Origin: Lepas anatifera
Taxonomy: Eukaryota > Arthropoda > Thecostraca > Lepadidae
DNA: 64,000 nucleotides
Reading direction: 5' to 3'
NCBI GenBank assembly: GCA_034440635.1
Contig: JAOTON010000200.1
Span: forward strand, 930,001 to 994,000
Each line of letters starts with the position of its first letter. Position 1 is the stretch's first letter. The position numbers and the translations under genes were made by a program. The notes below the pieces were generated by a model. That model did no database searches, was not told where the DNA came from, and saw only the letters and a program-made list of their open reading frames with translations. This document shows, piece by piece, positions 46,729-59,302 of the stretch.

Positions 46729-47396
46729 GTAGAGAAATTACTTCTAGAATTTCAGAGAGTCTTTCAAAATTAGTTTTAGGAAAATTCTGGAAGTTTAAAA
46801 CGCCTATCGCAAAAAAAATTTGAGGCTACTGCAGAAAACATGAGGGGTGGGCAGAATCCACCCCGCCCCCTCCTAACGGGAATGGGGTTGAAAAACTTTT
46901 CACGATTTTCCCTGACTGCCTCCCCCTCCCCGACCTTTCGCCTAGATCCGGCTTCGTGTACAGCCCAAAAGAAAATATATAACAGTGCTTCCACGGCTGC
47001 TTGAAAGCTGCTGATAGATGCTTTTATGAAGTCTATTGAGGTAAATGGAGATTAAAAATGGTATGTTAATCGTGCTATATTGTTTTTGCTTTTCGCTAAT
47101 AGCTTTCAAACTAAACATGATACGGTCATTACCGAGCGACCGTCGTAATTATCTCGTCAATATAAATATAATGATATACGGTTTTGCCATGGTGGTTCTG
47201 ATTCAAATTCTGACGTTATCTGAGAATAATGAATCAACTCAAAATGACCTGATGTGGTCATTACGTAAATTATTCGATTTGCAACGACAATAAAAACATA
47301 ATGATGGTAAAATGGATATTCTATATTTGATTGCATAAACGTTATCAGGCGAATTATCGAAAATTGCTTACCTGACCTTGGATGACATTGAAGGTC
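46729..47396. other. no gene recognised; 82-codon hydrophobic frame at 47045-47293
   Basis: The 82-codon plus-strand frame encodes two hydrophobic stretches but matches no family I know and has no supporting signals. Confidence 0.35.
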
Positions 47397-47611
47397 TGAA
47401 GAGCAAAAACATTTTCGTTCCCAATCCCCCTCCTCCCCCAGAGAGCAATCATGTACTTGGAGAGGTAGTTTATACTAGGTCTGTCGAGCACTGAAAAAGG
47501 TGTTTACACTAGGTCTTTAGAGCAAAAATCTCCGCCCCCCACCCCCCCCTTCCCAGGAGGAGAGGCAGACATGGGTTTGGCCCCCAAAACTCTGGTCTGC
47601 GTCCGCCCCTG
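47397..47611. mobile_element. MITE family D copy 2, left-truncated
   Basis: Shares 'TATACTAGGT', 'GTCGAGCACTGAAAA' and 'GGTGTTTACACTAGGTCT' with the intact copy at 20356-20623 and ends in GTCCGCCCCTG. The left terminus is missing. Its right end touches family B copy 4 directly. Confidence 0.75.
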
Positions 47612-48505
47612 AACCGGAAGGGGGTGGGCCTCGGCACCCCCTCCCCCACCTATTTTCTTAGATGACCAGACAACTGTTCGCAGCCGAAGGTAGAATTTAA
47701 AAAAGCGTATATCAGTGTATTTTTTGAAAATCGTTGTATTTTTATTTATAGGCTTCCAAAGTCAAAACCTATATTTTGAGATAACTGCAATCGCATCTGA
47801 TACGAACCAGGTCGCACCAGTCCCCCTGCATCGGAGACCAACTGGTGACGTTATAACGCCATAGGCATAAACGAGATTATATGCCAAGGTCGCCCCACGT
47901 GTAATTCAAGATCAAAGTCAAAGGTCATAGGTCAAGGTTATACCAGCGCTCTCCTGATCACTGACCCAAGTGCTTACGGTCAAATGGTGCTACCTAGTAT
48001 GATGTATATTATACCGTCGTAGTAAAGATAACTTAATGTAAAGGTCAAGGTAACATGTCAATTTCAAAGGTCATGGGGCAAGGTCAATCCTCATTTCCAA
48101 CCAGACGGTGATTATGGTGCAAGTTATAAAATGATTATAAGGAATATATCATCTTCTGTCATTATAGGGCAATGACCTTGAATGACCTTGACCCCAAAAT
48201 TTTAGAATTTTTTATCACCTTCTCAATACGATTCTGGTCCGCTAGTACATTCCAGACTTTTTTGCACTTAATCACGGCCATTTCCCAATGAGTCCCCAGC
48301 ACGGTCAAGATTTGACATAACTTCGTTTGAGCATGAAGAAGCTGCCTGGGCCAAGAAAAATGGGCTGTAATGTAGAACACCATAGCTTCTACGCACCCTA
48401 CAACCGGCCTTTTTCTAAGCCTCTCAGTTTCCGAGATTTCACGGCGGGGGGGCACCAGGCCCCCTCCAGTGCACGATAGTGTCAAACTCCTCTCCAGTGC
48501 GGGTG
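47612..48505 (+). mobile_element. family B copy 4
   Basis: Aligns across family B, from the CCCCCACCTATTTTC segment to the right end CTCTCCAGTGCGGGTG followed by TTAA (48506-48509). The left terminal repeat is eroded or removed at the junction with the family D MITE. It carries degenerate AGGTCA repeats; the first CRE is changed to TGACGTTA. Non-coding. Confidence 0.8.
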
Positions 48506-48509
48506 TTAA

Positions 48510-49285
48510 GCCGATATCAAACATCTATAGCGTTTTTACTATAAATTGTCAGCCATCGCAGCGCTGAAAAATAATTGTTGGACCCTTCCGCTCTCAATTC
48601 ACACTACGCTACATATATATTGGAATAATCAATACAATTTCAAACGTGGCTGGATCTGTGTGCCTGTGAGTTCAGGAGGGCTGAGAGAACCATTCCACCG
48701 CGTAACGAGCTGGTGCAGGACCCAGGTTCCGTCACATTTGAACGTCACGCGCATTGCGCAAGGTGTGCATAGTATCGATGCACCCACACGCGTACGAACC
48801 GGAGGCGGTGTGGGGAGGGATAAGGAGTCAAGGCCTCCCAAAGTCCCACACTTTCAAACACTGCTCCTGTCATATTTAATGACGATGACTGAAAATTAAT
48901 TTTCCCCCTTTCAATACTGGGGCGTTCCCACGCCCATCACTATCCTGAATATATACCCTGCAGATAGTGCAAGGGGCAATAACCGCATGAAAGGAAGGTG
49001 CCGCAGGGCGAGTGCTTGAATCATCGGCCAGCACACTAAAAGGGTGTGGACAGGCAGGTATGCCCGGGGTATTTTACAACGTTGACTTTGCATCGGGACA
49101 GTGACATTAAATTACAGGAGTGCTCAGCAGCTCACCTGCATCACAGTAAATACCTCCAACACCGCCCGGGTGAGCCGGTACAACATACCTTTACTTACAG
49201 TGCGATCACGAAAGAATGCGCAGCAGCTATGCACTGTTTCAGTTATCAAGATACGAAATAATCGATACAGTACACCTTATTTTTA
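48510..49285. other. no gene recognised
   Basis: A 117-codon frame at 48546-48899 has no recognisable domain. Confidence 0.4.
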
Positions 49286-49289
49286 TTAA

Positions 49290-50314
49290 CCCTCGCCCCA
49301 CTGGGGGCCATCGATGGCCCCTCCTAAGGTTTTTCCGGGATAGCAGAAAAACGACGAGGCGCAGCACCGCGGTTGAGGGCTCTACCTCTTACTGCATCAT
49401 TTTCCCATCATCCCTAAATTTTTTACCCCGGGTCACCCAAGGTCAGGTCACCAGACGAGGTCAACCAAGATCACCTTACTTCAACTTTAGAGCTCTGTAA
49501 GAGCTACATTTCAAAGTCGATCGATTTGAAACTTCCTACACTTCATCACCCCTCCAGGGTCTACAAGGTGTATATCCGGGATTTTTCGATTTCGTGCTCT
49601 GAGGTCAGGTCACGAGGCGACCTCTGCCATTGGAAAAGCATGGGGAAAACCTGTTTCATGATATAAAAGCCACAAAAATGATTGCAAATACTCAGACTGC
49701 TCAGAACAGCGTTTTTGGACACCCTTTCACGGATCCCAGGGGTCATATTTACCCTTTGACTTTCCCAAGGTCATCCAAGGTCACCAGAGGTCAAAAACAG
49801 TATTTTGACAATAACTTTTGACCTAATTAAGCTAGAGCGGTGAAACAAACACCATCGTGTTTGTCTTGCCACTGGCTTTCATTTGATATACAGCAAGGTC
49901 ACTTTGTGACCTTTCGTGACCTCAGGTCATATTAGGTCACGAGGTGACCTCTGGAGGTCAAACCACTGGCGGGAGGTCTTTACGTTCCACATAGCGGAAA
50001 AAGTACTGGCAATTTCCTATCAAATTAACTTTACCAGGCCTCAATAGCTCTAATGACATAAGAGTTATGACCAGTTCGCTTAATCATTGCATATTTGAGT
50101 GAAAATAGCCGATCTTGACCTAATTTGACCTCTGGAGGTCAAACCATTGACCTGAGCACTAAAACATGTGAATTAATTTCTTACTGAATTCACGCGAGCT
50201 TTCTATTGCACTTCGCAGATTTGCGCTAACGCCCATATTTTCGGAGTTAGAGGGGGGCCATCGATGGCCCCCGGTGGGGGCGAAGTTGGCGCCGGACCCC
50301 CGGTGGGGCGCGGG
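49290..50314 (+). mobile_element. family A copy 3, complete, 1025 bp
   Basis: Perfect TTAA at 49286-49289 and 50315-50318. Ends: left CCCTCGCCCCACTGG, right complement CCCGCGCCCCACCGG. Just inside each end lies a perfect palindrome: GGGGCCATCGATGGCCCC at 49304-49321 and a 20-base version at 50253-50272. The interior is rich in AGGTCA motifs, including everted TGACCT-C-AGGTCA at 49917-49929. No long frame. TTAA plus CCC ends resemble piggyBac. Confidence 0.9.
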
Positions 50315-50318
50315 TTAA

Positions 50319-51331
50319 CACCTGCCCCGGTGGGCCTCCGAGCCACCTTCGCTGTGGTGGGAGGTAATCAAACACTCCTGACTCAAACTCGGCTCCTATG
50401 CGAGATAGCAAAAAAAACGCGAACGCTGGTGAATGGCTAACAAAGATTTATGAAGAAACTAAATTTGCCAATTTTTTACTTAGGTCAATATTGAGGTCAT
50501 GACAGGTCAGAGAAGGTAACATGTCAGAGAAGAGTTTCTGGACTCCGGCGTCTGACAGCGTTGAGTTATAATTAATTTTTAGGCACACTTTGCTTCCTCT
50601 CGTTACGGCAAATCAAATGATGTATAATGACCTGACCCCTGATGTGAAATGGCCTGACCTAATATTAGATCAATGTTACCATCTGACCATAATTGTCAAT
50701 ATGCATACCAATCGACTCGCAATAAGAATCCAAACGTAATGGCATCAAAGTTGAAGTTTATTATCATGTCCTGCAAAGTTCTTGGCCTAATTCTGGAAAT
50801 CTGCTTAAGTAGCCCAGATAACCTATCAGAGGTCACAGGTCCACACTTGCAGCATAAACCTGGAAAAAGGCCAAGGATGCCACAGTTTGGAGAATCTGAA
50901 GTTATTCTAAGCTGTATCTACACAAATAGAACCATTTTCGCCCAATTCCCGTTTTCCCCGTGTATTTCCAATGGAGAGGTTATGATCCGTACCTGACCCT
51001 AAGTCATCGTTATAAAAAAAAATTCGGAATAAACTTCGTTGCATTGGGTGGGCACGTTATGTGATATACATTTAAATTGGATAAATTGGCACTGTTCTTA
51101 CTTATGCTATCTTAAACGTTTTTTAGGTGAAGTCACTTGACCTGTACTGATGACCTGACCTGAGATGACCGTACTTCAAATTTTTTACAGAAGCTGCAGA
51201 ATTGATCAAGTATAAGGTGTGGCAAGTACGGAGGTGCTCCGTGGCGGCACTCCACGCTCCGCCCCGCCGTTTTTTTTTGCCACCGTAAAAAGCCGAGAGG
51301 GGTGTTCAAACACCCGCCACCGTAGCGAGTT
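50319..51331 (-). mobile_element. family C copy 1, next to family A copy 3
   Basis: Begins CACCTGCCCCGGTGGG right after the TTAA shared with family A copy 3. It matches, in reverse orientation, the element at 56875-57758, for example in 'aatattgaggtca' and 'aatgatgtataat'. The far end probably lies at the TTAA at 51332-51335, but its terminal repeat is poor. It contains many TGACCT/AGGTCA motifs and a GGGTGTT-CA-AACACCC hairpin near 51299. Non-coding. Confidence 0.7.
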
Positions 51332-51335
51332 TTAA

Positions 51336-53712
51336 ACAATACTAATTCACATACAAGATTCAGTTTATCTTGTTTCCATTCTTTCGTTATCTACATATAT
51401 CCTCAAGTTAGTTTTGATTAATACGTCACCTAACTACTACAACCAAATCACCAACGCATCACTTTGTGCTATTATTGAATAACCTGCACCAGTAACTGCA
51501 ATATGCATCTGATCTGGTATCCATGACATGAAGTGAACTGGTTTTTCCTTTGCTAATATCCGGTAAAAAAACTTCCAGTATATGAACGAAATCCCCTTCT
51601 CTGCTTTGCAGGGCCTTGCTTAAAGCAAATACAATTTTGAATCATTCTAAGCTCGACAATTTAGTGATCAGAGATTGCAGATCTAGGCCTAAATGTGCCT
51701 ATTCCTCTTTGGGGGCTGGCAAAACACTTCCTAACCTGCTAAAGTTTTCAATGTTGAACATAGATAAAGGTTTTTTTCTGGCGCCGTGGTGACGTCACAA
51801 CATGGTGGCTCGTGATGAGAGGCTGGAATCAGTAAACCGCTCTACCCATTCGCCTGTGACGTCTTCTTGGGACATTTCTGTTAGCTGAGTTAAGAGCGAC
51901 TTACAAAGGAACTTCCCTGGTTTTCGTCATACATTTGTGAAATTTGTGGCACGATATAAGTATGACATCAAAGTCCGGTCTGTTGGGAAATTTTGAAAAA
52001 GGAGCCACTTCACGTAGGGTTTTCAGTAGCAAATAATTAGCAGTTTAGCCTTGGCACTCCCGGAGGTCAAACAGCACCACGTCCTTGAGCCCCACTTTGA
52101 GCAGACAACAATGTGAGACACGTGTCGTTTTGAGGTGATTATTGTCTTTGACTTAAGCTTTTCCTTGATATTAAGCGATATAGGCCCATGGGATTATTTA
52201 GCTGAACAAGAACTTTGTTGTGCTAAAGAGTCTTCAGAATTTAATGTTTCCTTTAATGCGGTATGAGTTGGCAAATACTCTTCTGAGCGCATTGGGAACT
52301 CTGAACATTTTTAAAATGTTTGTCTGTAGTAAGGAATATACGCGTTTGTTTTCAAAGCACGAACCAATTGTGACGATGGGTAATTTTATCTGGCCTCAAA
52401 AATATATTTCCGTGTTTTTAGGCTTTGATAAATAAGCTAAAAAGAGAGAAAAAGTGCTGGGAAACGACTGAGCCCCTACTTTAATCAGTTTCCCGTCATC
52501 TGGAGAAATATTTGTTAGGAAATGATAATTCAATACGATTCCCCAATACACCAACACAATACACAATACACCGCTTTTGAATCATCATTGCTGCACACTA
52601 CAGGCTGATGCATAGCGCCAACGATGATTTTTTAGATGACTTTCAGCATCATTGGGGAACCTACAGTAATCAAGCATGACCACAAGGCCATTATATGGAG
52701 CAGTTCAGCAAAGAAAAACTCTTGGCCCACGAAACATCAGCGCAACTAAATCTAGTTCTCGTAAAGACCATGCATTCCTTCTCCAATGATACTACTTTCT
52801 AAATTCTCTCGTTTCAAACCGCAGAAAGAAAGAAAATGAGCGACATCCTCAGAAATTCATGAACTGCCGCTCATAATATCGCGACAACTCTGCAGCTCTG
52901 AAATGCCAAACTGCAGGCGCTGGAGCCGAAAGTAGCGCCGCGAGGATGGCAGCGGCTGCATCCAATTGCAGGACAAAGTGACGGACATGAATTACAGCTA
53001 GCCATCCGTTACAATTATAAGACAAGTTTGTCGTTAAAACCGAGGTTTGGCCATCAGTCTGCCGGCTGCGCTGACGGCAGCAGCGTTGTCACAGACCATT
53101 CTGCAGAAGGTCTCCTTGTCAGGGCTCTGTCCAACTGTACCTACCGGCATTGTCCAACCGATTTAAATGCTCTTGATATCAGCGCCACGTCACGAACTAT
53201 GCAAAGCGAAGGGCTTGTGCTAGTTGTTTGTACAGACATCCAAGCTGATATTAAATTTACTATTAGCTTTTTGCTGTGGGAAGACAATATGTTGTTTTAC
53301 CCGGATTGAAGCGAATGCCCTCGAGTTGGTATCACCAGTCTTTCTCCAAACGACAGGCATCCTGATGAGAACCTGAATAACAAATCAGTTAACATCGTTG
53401 AACATCGGACCAGTGTCTTTACGGCAAGGACAACGTCCTTGCCAAAAGTCTAATATCAACTTCATGATTTTACATGTACCTACAACTACATATCTACAAA
53501 AACAGCGAAGAGAAAATCCGCATATATTTATTTCTTACCTGATGAGCTATATATTCGCCTCTTCTATGGCTCAGGGAAGAGCATACAACTTCCACGCCAC
53601 TAAACTCAGTTCAAACCTCGTGCGGGTATTCTGCACAAGTCTTTCCCATCCCCATAACATGGGAGATGACGACGCCATATGGCATCCGCTGTCGGCACGT
53701 ATGTGGTCTGGC

Positions 53713-53713
<1 letters not shown>
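51336..53713. other. no gene recognised
   Basis: Non-coding. Frames of 93 and 143 codons near 53.0-53.8 kb have no recognisable domain, and the second runs into the AT microsatellite. Confidence 0.4.

Positions 53714-53715
<2 letters not shown>

Positions 53716-53809
<94 letters not shown>
53716..53809. repeat. (TA)n followed by (TATG)n microsatellite
   Basis: About 68 bases of TA to 53784, passing directly into about seven TATG units. Confidence 0.97.
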
Positions 53810-54345
53810 ACCTGGCGCAAGTTTTTTAGACAGCATTCAAAGAACCTGATACAAAACGTATTCGACAGGAATTGTCACGTGAAACTTCAATGCATCGAAA
53901 AGTGTCTTCGCTGCCAGCACAGCCCGGTGGTTTTAGAAATCCGGTCTTTTCCTCTCAGCAAGCAGCCGTGAGTTTCCCTGTGCCAAGCCAGTGCCTTTAG
54001 CGGCCAGCTAGCTGCAGAAGCAGGTCTTTCAGCAGCCACTGATACTGTCTAGCCGGGTTTACACCGCCGCCGCCTGCCAGAATTATTGCGCCGCCACAAA
54101 TGCACGACAACGCGACTCTTGTCAAATAAATCCACGCACTAAATCTCCCGCTAAAGCACCTATCTGACCGACGTGCGGCGATACGGTGTCCTATCGAAAT
54201 ACGAATCTTGATGGAAGCGAGAAGTCGACGAAAACTCCCGGCGCCCACGGGGATTGCATCGTGAGACCGATCATGTTTATTCATTATCTCGGCGGTCGCT
54301 AGTAATGGAGTCGGCAAAAGTTGGTGCAGCCGGCGCCGATTTTTA

Positions 54346-55316
54346 CTTTATGCACGCACGCAGAGGCCATCCTGTCTGTGATCAGTCTGCCAACTTCTAC
54401 TACCCCGTGCACTCTGAGGTCATCCTGTCCCAGATCAATCCACCAACCTCTACCAACCGGCGCACTTGGGGGCCATCGCGTCTTAGATCAATCCACCAAC
54501 CTCTACTACCCGGCGCACTCGGGGGCCATCCCGTCTCAGATCAATCCACCAACCTAAACTACCTGGCGCACTCGGAGGTCATCCCGTCTCAGATCAATCC
54601 ACCAACCTCAACTACCTGGCGCACTCGGGGGTCATACCGTCTCAGATCAATCCACCAGCCTCAACTACCTGGCGCACTCGGAGGTCATCCCGTCTCAGAT
54701 CAATCCACCAACCTCAACTACCTGGCGCACTCGGAGGTCATCCCGTCTCAGATCAATCCACCAACCTCAACTACCTGGCGCACTCGGGGGTCATACCGTC
54801 TCAAATCAATCCACCAACCTCAACTACCTGGCGCACTCGGAGGTCATCCCGTCTCAGATCAATCCACCAACCTCAACTACCTGGCGCACTCGGGGGGTCA
54901 TACCGTCTCAGATCAAACCACCAACCTCAACTGCCCGGCGCACTTGGGGGCCATCCCGTCTCAGATCAATCCACCAACCTCTACTACCCGGCACACTCTG
55001 AGATCATCCCGTCTCAGATCAATCCACTAACCTCAACTACCCGGCGCACTCGGAGGTCATCCCGAGTCAGATCAGATCAATTCACCAGCCTCAACTGCCC
55101 GGCGCACTCGGGGGCCATCCCGTCTCAGATCAACCCGCCAACCTCAACTGCCCGGCGCATAAAGAGGTCATCCCGTCTCTGAGCAGTCTGCCAACCTCAA
55201 GTAACCGGCGCACTCGGGGGCTATGCCGCCTCCAATCAACCCGCCAACTTTTGATACCCAGCTCACTCGGAGGTCATCTCGCCTCCGATCAGTCCACCAA
55301 CTTCTGCTACACGGCG
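54346..55316. repeat. 53-bp minisatellite, about 18 copies
   Basis: Units begin GATCAATCCACCAACCTCAA and continue through CTGGCGCACTCGG and GTCATCCCGTCTCA. Central units (about 54.54-54.95 kb) are nearly identical, outer units more diverged, as in an array growing in the middle. Two variants (GAGGTCATCCC and GGGGTCATACC) alternate irregularly. 53 is not a multiple of 3, yet all three plus frames of the unit lack stops, giving a 258-codon frame (54254-55030) with a 53-residue, three-unit period. I treat this as non-coding. Confidence 0.95.
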
Positions 55317-56874
55317 TATGTCAACCGATGGAAATATATCGATGCATATAAAAACAATTTAGCTATATGGGGGTGCTCCATTTGTCTAGTTCCTCGCCAG
55401 GGGCGCAGCCAGGGAGGGGGCACAGGGGGCACGTGCCCCCGCATCGGCGCCGGGGTGCCCTTTGATCGCTAGGCGGTGTACCCTGTTTGGGCCGTGCCGC
55501 TAAAAATTTAGTGCCCTACGCCGTTGAACTTCGATGGAACTAGACTGCATTTAGTGATTAAAACTATTGTTTGACAATTTAGTGCCTTTTTTGTCAGCTA
55601 GGGAATTATGTCGCCTTTCCAAGCACCCGGGAAGAGTATAGGCACGTAATCCGTTTCCAGCTAATGCCTCATCGTCGCCAATAATCGTACGGACGGAGCT
55701 AATCTGGTGCCCCTTGAGCTCATCTGGTGCCCCCTGAGCGCTGGTCTTGGCCCATGGAGCTGATCATGTACCCTCTGAGCTGATATGGTGCCTTCTTAGT
55801 CAATCTGGTGTCCCCCCTCTGAGAAAATAATTGTGCCTCCTGAACCTATATAATGGCCTCTGACTTAGTCTGATGCCTCCGAGCTTGCCTGGTGCCCTAT
55901 TAGCTGTTTTAGTGCCTCTTGAGCTGAACCGGGCCCCCTGAGCTGATTTAATGCCTCCCGAAGTTGATCTACTATCTCCTGAGCCAATATGGTGCCTCTT
56001 GAGCTGATCAGATGCCCCTTGAGCTGATTATTAATGTCTCCTCAGAAGGCCTGGTGCCCCCTGAGCTGGTTATGGATGTCTCCTTAGATAATATGGTGCC
56101 CCCTGAGCTGGTCTTGGCCCCTTGAGCTGATCACGTGCTCTCTAAGCTAATCTGGTGCCCCTGAGTCAATCTGGTGCCCCCTGAGTCAATCTGGTGCCCC
56201 CTTAGCACTGAGCATAAATTATTGTGCCTCTTGAACCGCTGTTATGCTCTCTGAGTTAGCCTGATGCCTCCGAGCTTGCCTGGTGCCCTATTAGCTGTTT
56301 TAGTGCCCCGTGAGATGATCTGGCACCCCTGAGCTGATCTCATGCCTTCCGGAGTTGATCTACTGTCTCTTGACCCTATATGGTGCCTCTAGAGTTGATC
56401 AGGTGCCCCCTGAGCTGGTTATTGATGGCTCCTTAAATGGTCTGGTGAATGACCCCCCCTGAGCTGTTTATTGATGTCTCCTTAGATGATCTGATGCCAA
56501 CTGAGCTGGTCTGGTGCACCCTGGGCTGATCATGTGTTCCCTGAGCTGATCTATGTCCCTGCTCTGGTCTGGAAGCTAGGAGCTGATCTGAGCCCCTGGG
56601 CTGATCGATCTGCTGCCCCCTGAGCAGGTATGTTGCCCCCTGAGCTAAGCTAATGCCCCCTGAATCTATCTGGTGCCTCCTGAGCCATCACTGTGCCTCC
56701 TGAGCCATCACTGTGCCTCCTGAGCCCACCCCATGCCCTCTGAGCTAGTCTGGTGCCCCCTGAGCTAGTTTGGTGCACCCTGAGCCTATTTGGTACCCTT
56801 TAAGCTGACCTGGGCCTCCTGAACTGATTAGGCGATTTCCTTAGCAGCTCTGGGGCCCTGAGCTGAGCTGGGCC

Positions 56875-57758
56875 GAATGAGTAGGGCAAGTCATGTCAGG
56901 TCAAGGAACTATTCAACGTCAAGTGACCCAACCTCAAAACCTAAAATCACGAGTTTGAAGCGGTGCCAAGGGAACATCAGCGAACCGATCACTTTGAGCC
57001 TTTCACAATATGATGAGGCTATTAGGGTCTACAAATCTGCTATCTCTGAATTTCGATATTGTTGACCTAAGGTGGGGTCAATTTTTGGGTCACCCCATTA
57101 TAAGTCTAGGGTGAAAAATAGAATGGGCTCGTTTTCAGTAAATACTGGATAGATAAAGCTGACACTCCGCAAACCGTCTATTCTTACCATCATCTTGACC
57201 ATAAAGTTGAGTTTTTGAGCATCTGACCTCTCAAAGGTCATGTCAGGTCACGGGAGCAGAGAGTGATTGTTTTGTCAAAATCTTCTGACAGAATTGAGAT
57301 AAGGTCCCATTTTGCTTGCATTGTGCTTATATTGTCACGGGCAGTCGATATATATGCAACATGACCATACCAGGTGACTCTGTGACCCTGACCTAGCTCG
57401 AGGTCAGGTCATTTTTACCATTTGACCTTAAAAAGTCATATTATACATCATTCGATTCGCCGCGATGAGGGAAATCCAGCGATGCATAAATATTTGCTCT
57501 AGGTTCCCTGAGTACAGATCTAGAGAGGGTAACGCACACTGCTCTGTTGTAAGCTTATGGAGCCTTCATTGACCTGTGCTGACCTCAATATTCACCTGAA
57601 ATAAAAATACTCCTTATGATTTCTCTTTGTCTTGTCAAGAGCTATCGAATGCCGTCCGTAATTTTCCTTTAGCTTTCCTAGGAAATGAGATGCGGAGGGG
57701 GGCGCAATTCGCCCCCCCAGCGGGGTGCATCATGCCAAGGACCCTAGCGGGGCGCGTG
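56875..57758 (+). mobile_element. family C copy 2 (left end truncated)
   Basis: The right end reads CCCTAGCGGGGCGCGTG before TTAA (57759-57762), complement CACGCGCCCCGC, comparable to CACCTGCCCCGG in copy 1. The left ~150 bases present in copy 1 are absent, and no left TTAA remains. AGGTCA-rich and without a transposase frame; sits in the short-period array. Confidence 0.75.
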
Positions 57759-58279
57759 TTAACCTGACCTGGGCCTCCTGGGTTGATTACGTAATTTCCT
57801 GAGCAGCTCTAAGGTTGATGGGCCCAGTTGAGCTGGGCCCACAGAGGTTGATGAGGGCCCCTGAGATGGTATGGGGCTCCTGGGCTGATTAAGTTCCTCT
57901 TGACTTGATCTGGTTCCCCTTGAGCTGATCTGGCCCCGAGCTGGTCGGAGACCACTGATCTGATTTCTTGTCCCCGAAACTGATATGGTGTCCTATGGGC
58001 CGATCTGGTGTCCCCTAAGCAGCTCTGGGGCTCCTGAACTGATTGGACCCCGAGCTGGTAAGGGATCCCTGAGCTAATTTGGTGCCCCTGACTTGACCTT
58101 GCCCCCTGCCCTGACTTGAGACCCCTGAGCTGATCTGGGGCCCAAAAGCGGATCTGGGTTCTGGGGTTGCCCTGAGCTGGTCTGGGCGCTGAACTTGTGA
58201 GAGCCCCTTGAGTTGGCCTGAGGCCCCCTGAGGCGATCTGGCGCCTTAAACCGTTCTGGGGCTTCTTGAACTGGTTTAA

Positions 58280-59302
58280 CCCTCGCCCCACCGGGGGGTA
58301 TCGATGGCCCCGCCTAAGGTTTTTTCGGGATAGCAGAAAAACGACGAGGCGCAGCACCGTGGTTGAGAAATCTACCTCTCACTGCATCATTTTGCCACCA
58401 TCCCTGAAATTTTTTACCCCGGGTCACCCAAGGTCAGGTCACCAGGCAAAGTCAACCAAGGTCACCTCACTTCAATTTAGAGCTCTGTAAGAGCTACATT
58501 TCGAAGTAGATCGATTTGAAACTTCCTACACTTTATGACCCCTTTAGGGTCTATAAGGTGTATATCCGGGATTTTTCGATTTCGTGACCTGAGGTCAGTT
58601 CACGAGGTGACCTCTCCCATTGAAGAAGCATGGGGAAAAGTTGTCTTATGATCTAAAAGTCACAAAAATGGTTGAAAATGCTCTGCGTGCTCAGAACAGC
58701 GTTCTTGGACACCTTTTACGGATCTCAGGGGCCATATTTGCCTTTTGACCTCTTCAAGGTCATCCAAGGTCACCAGGGGTCAAAAACAGTATTTTGGCAA
58801 TAACTTTTGACCTAATTAAGCTAGAGCGCTGAAATAAACACCATCGTGTATGTCTTGTCACTGGCTTTCGTTTGATATAACGCAGAGTGGTCACATTCTG
58901 ACCTTTTGTGACCTCAGGTCATATTAGGTCACGAGGTGACCGCTGGAGGTCAAACCACTGGCGAGAGGTCATAACGTTCCACATAGCGGAAAAAGGTCTG
59001 GCATTTTCCTATCCAATGTACTTTACCACATCTCAATAGCTCTAATGGCATAAGAGTTATGCCCAGTTTGCTTAAGCATTGCATATTTGTGTGAAAATAG
59101 CCGATCTTGACTTAATTTGACCTCTGGAGGTCAAGCCATTGACCTGAGCGCTAAAACATGCTAAATAATTTCTTACTGAATTCACGCGAGCTTTCTAATG
59201 CACTTTGCAGATTTGCGCTAACGCATATATTTTCGGAGTTAGAGGGGGGCATCGATGGCCCCCGGTGGGGCGAAGGTGGCGCTGACCCCGGTGGGGCGCG
59301 GG
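58280..59302 (+). mobile_element. family A copy 4, complete, 1023 bp
   Basis: Perfect TTAA at 58276-58279 and 59303-59306. Ends and subterminal ATCGATGGCCCC elements match copy 3, with nearly identical length. Most differences from copy 3 are substitutions. Inserted in the short-period array of the 5-kb element, hence younger than it. Confidence 0.9.

Noticed and set aside
54254..55030. 258-codon plus-strand open frame
   Set aside because: Almost entirely the 53-bp minisatellite, whose unit lacks stops in all frames.
54346..55316. CRISPR-like appearance of a regular repeat
   Set aside because: Units abut with no unique spacers, and the setting is eukaryotic.
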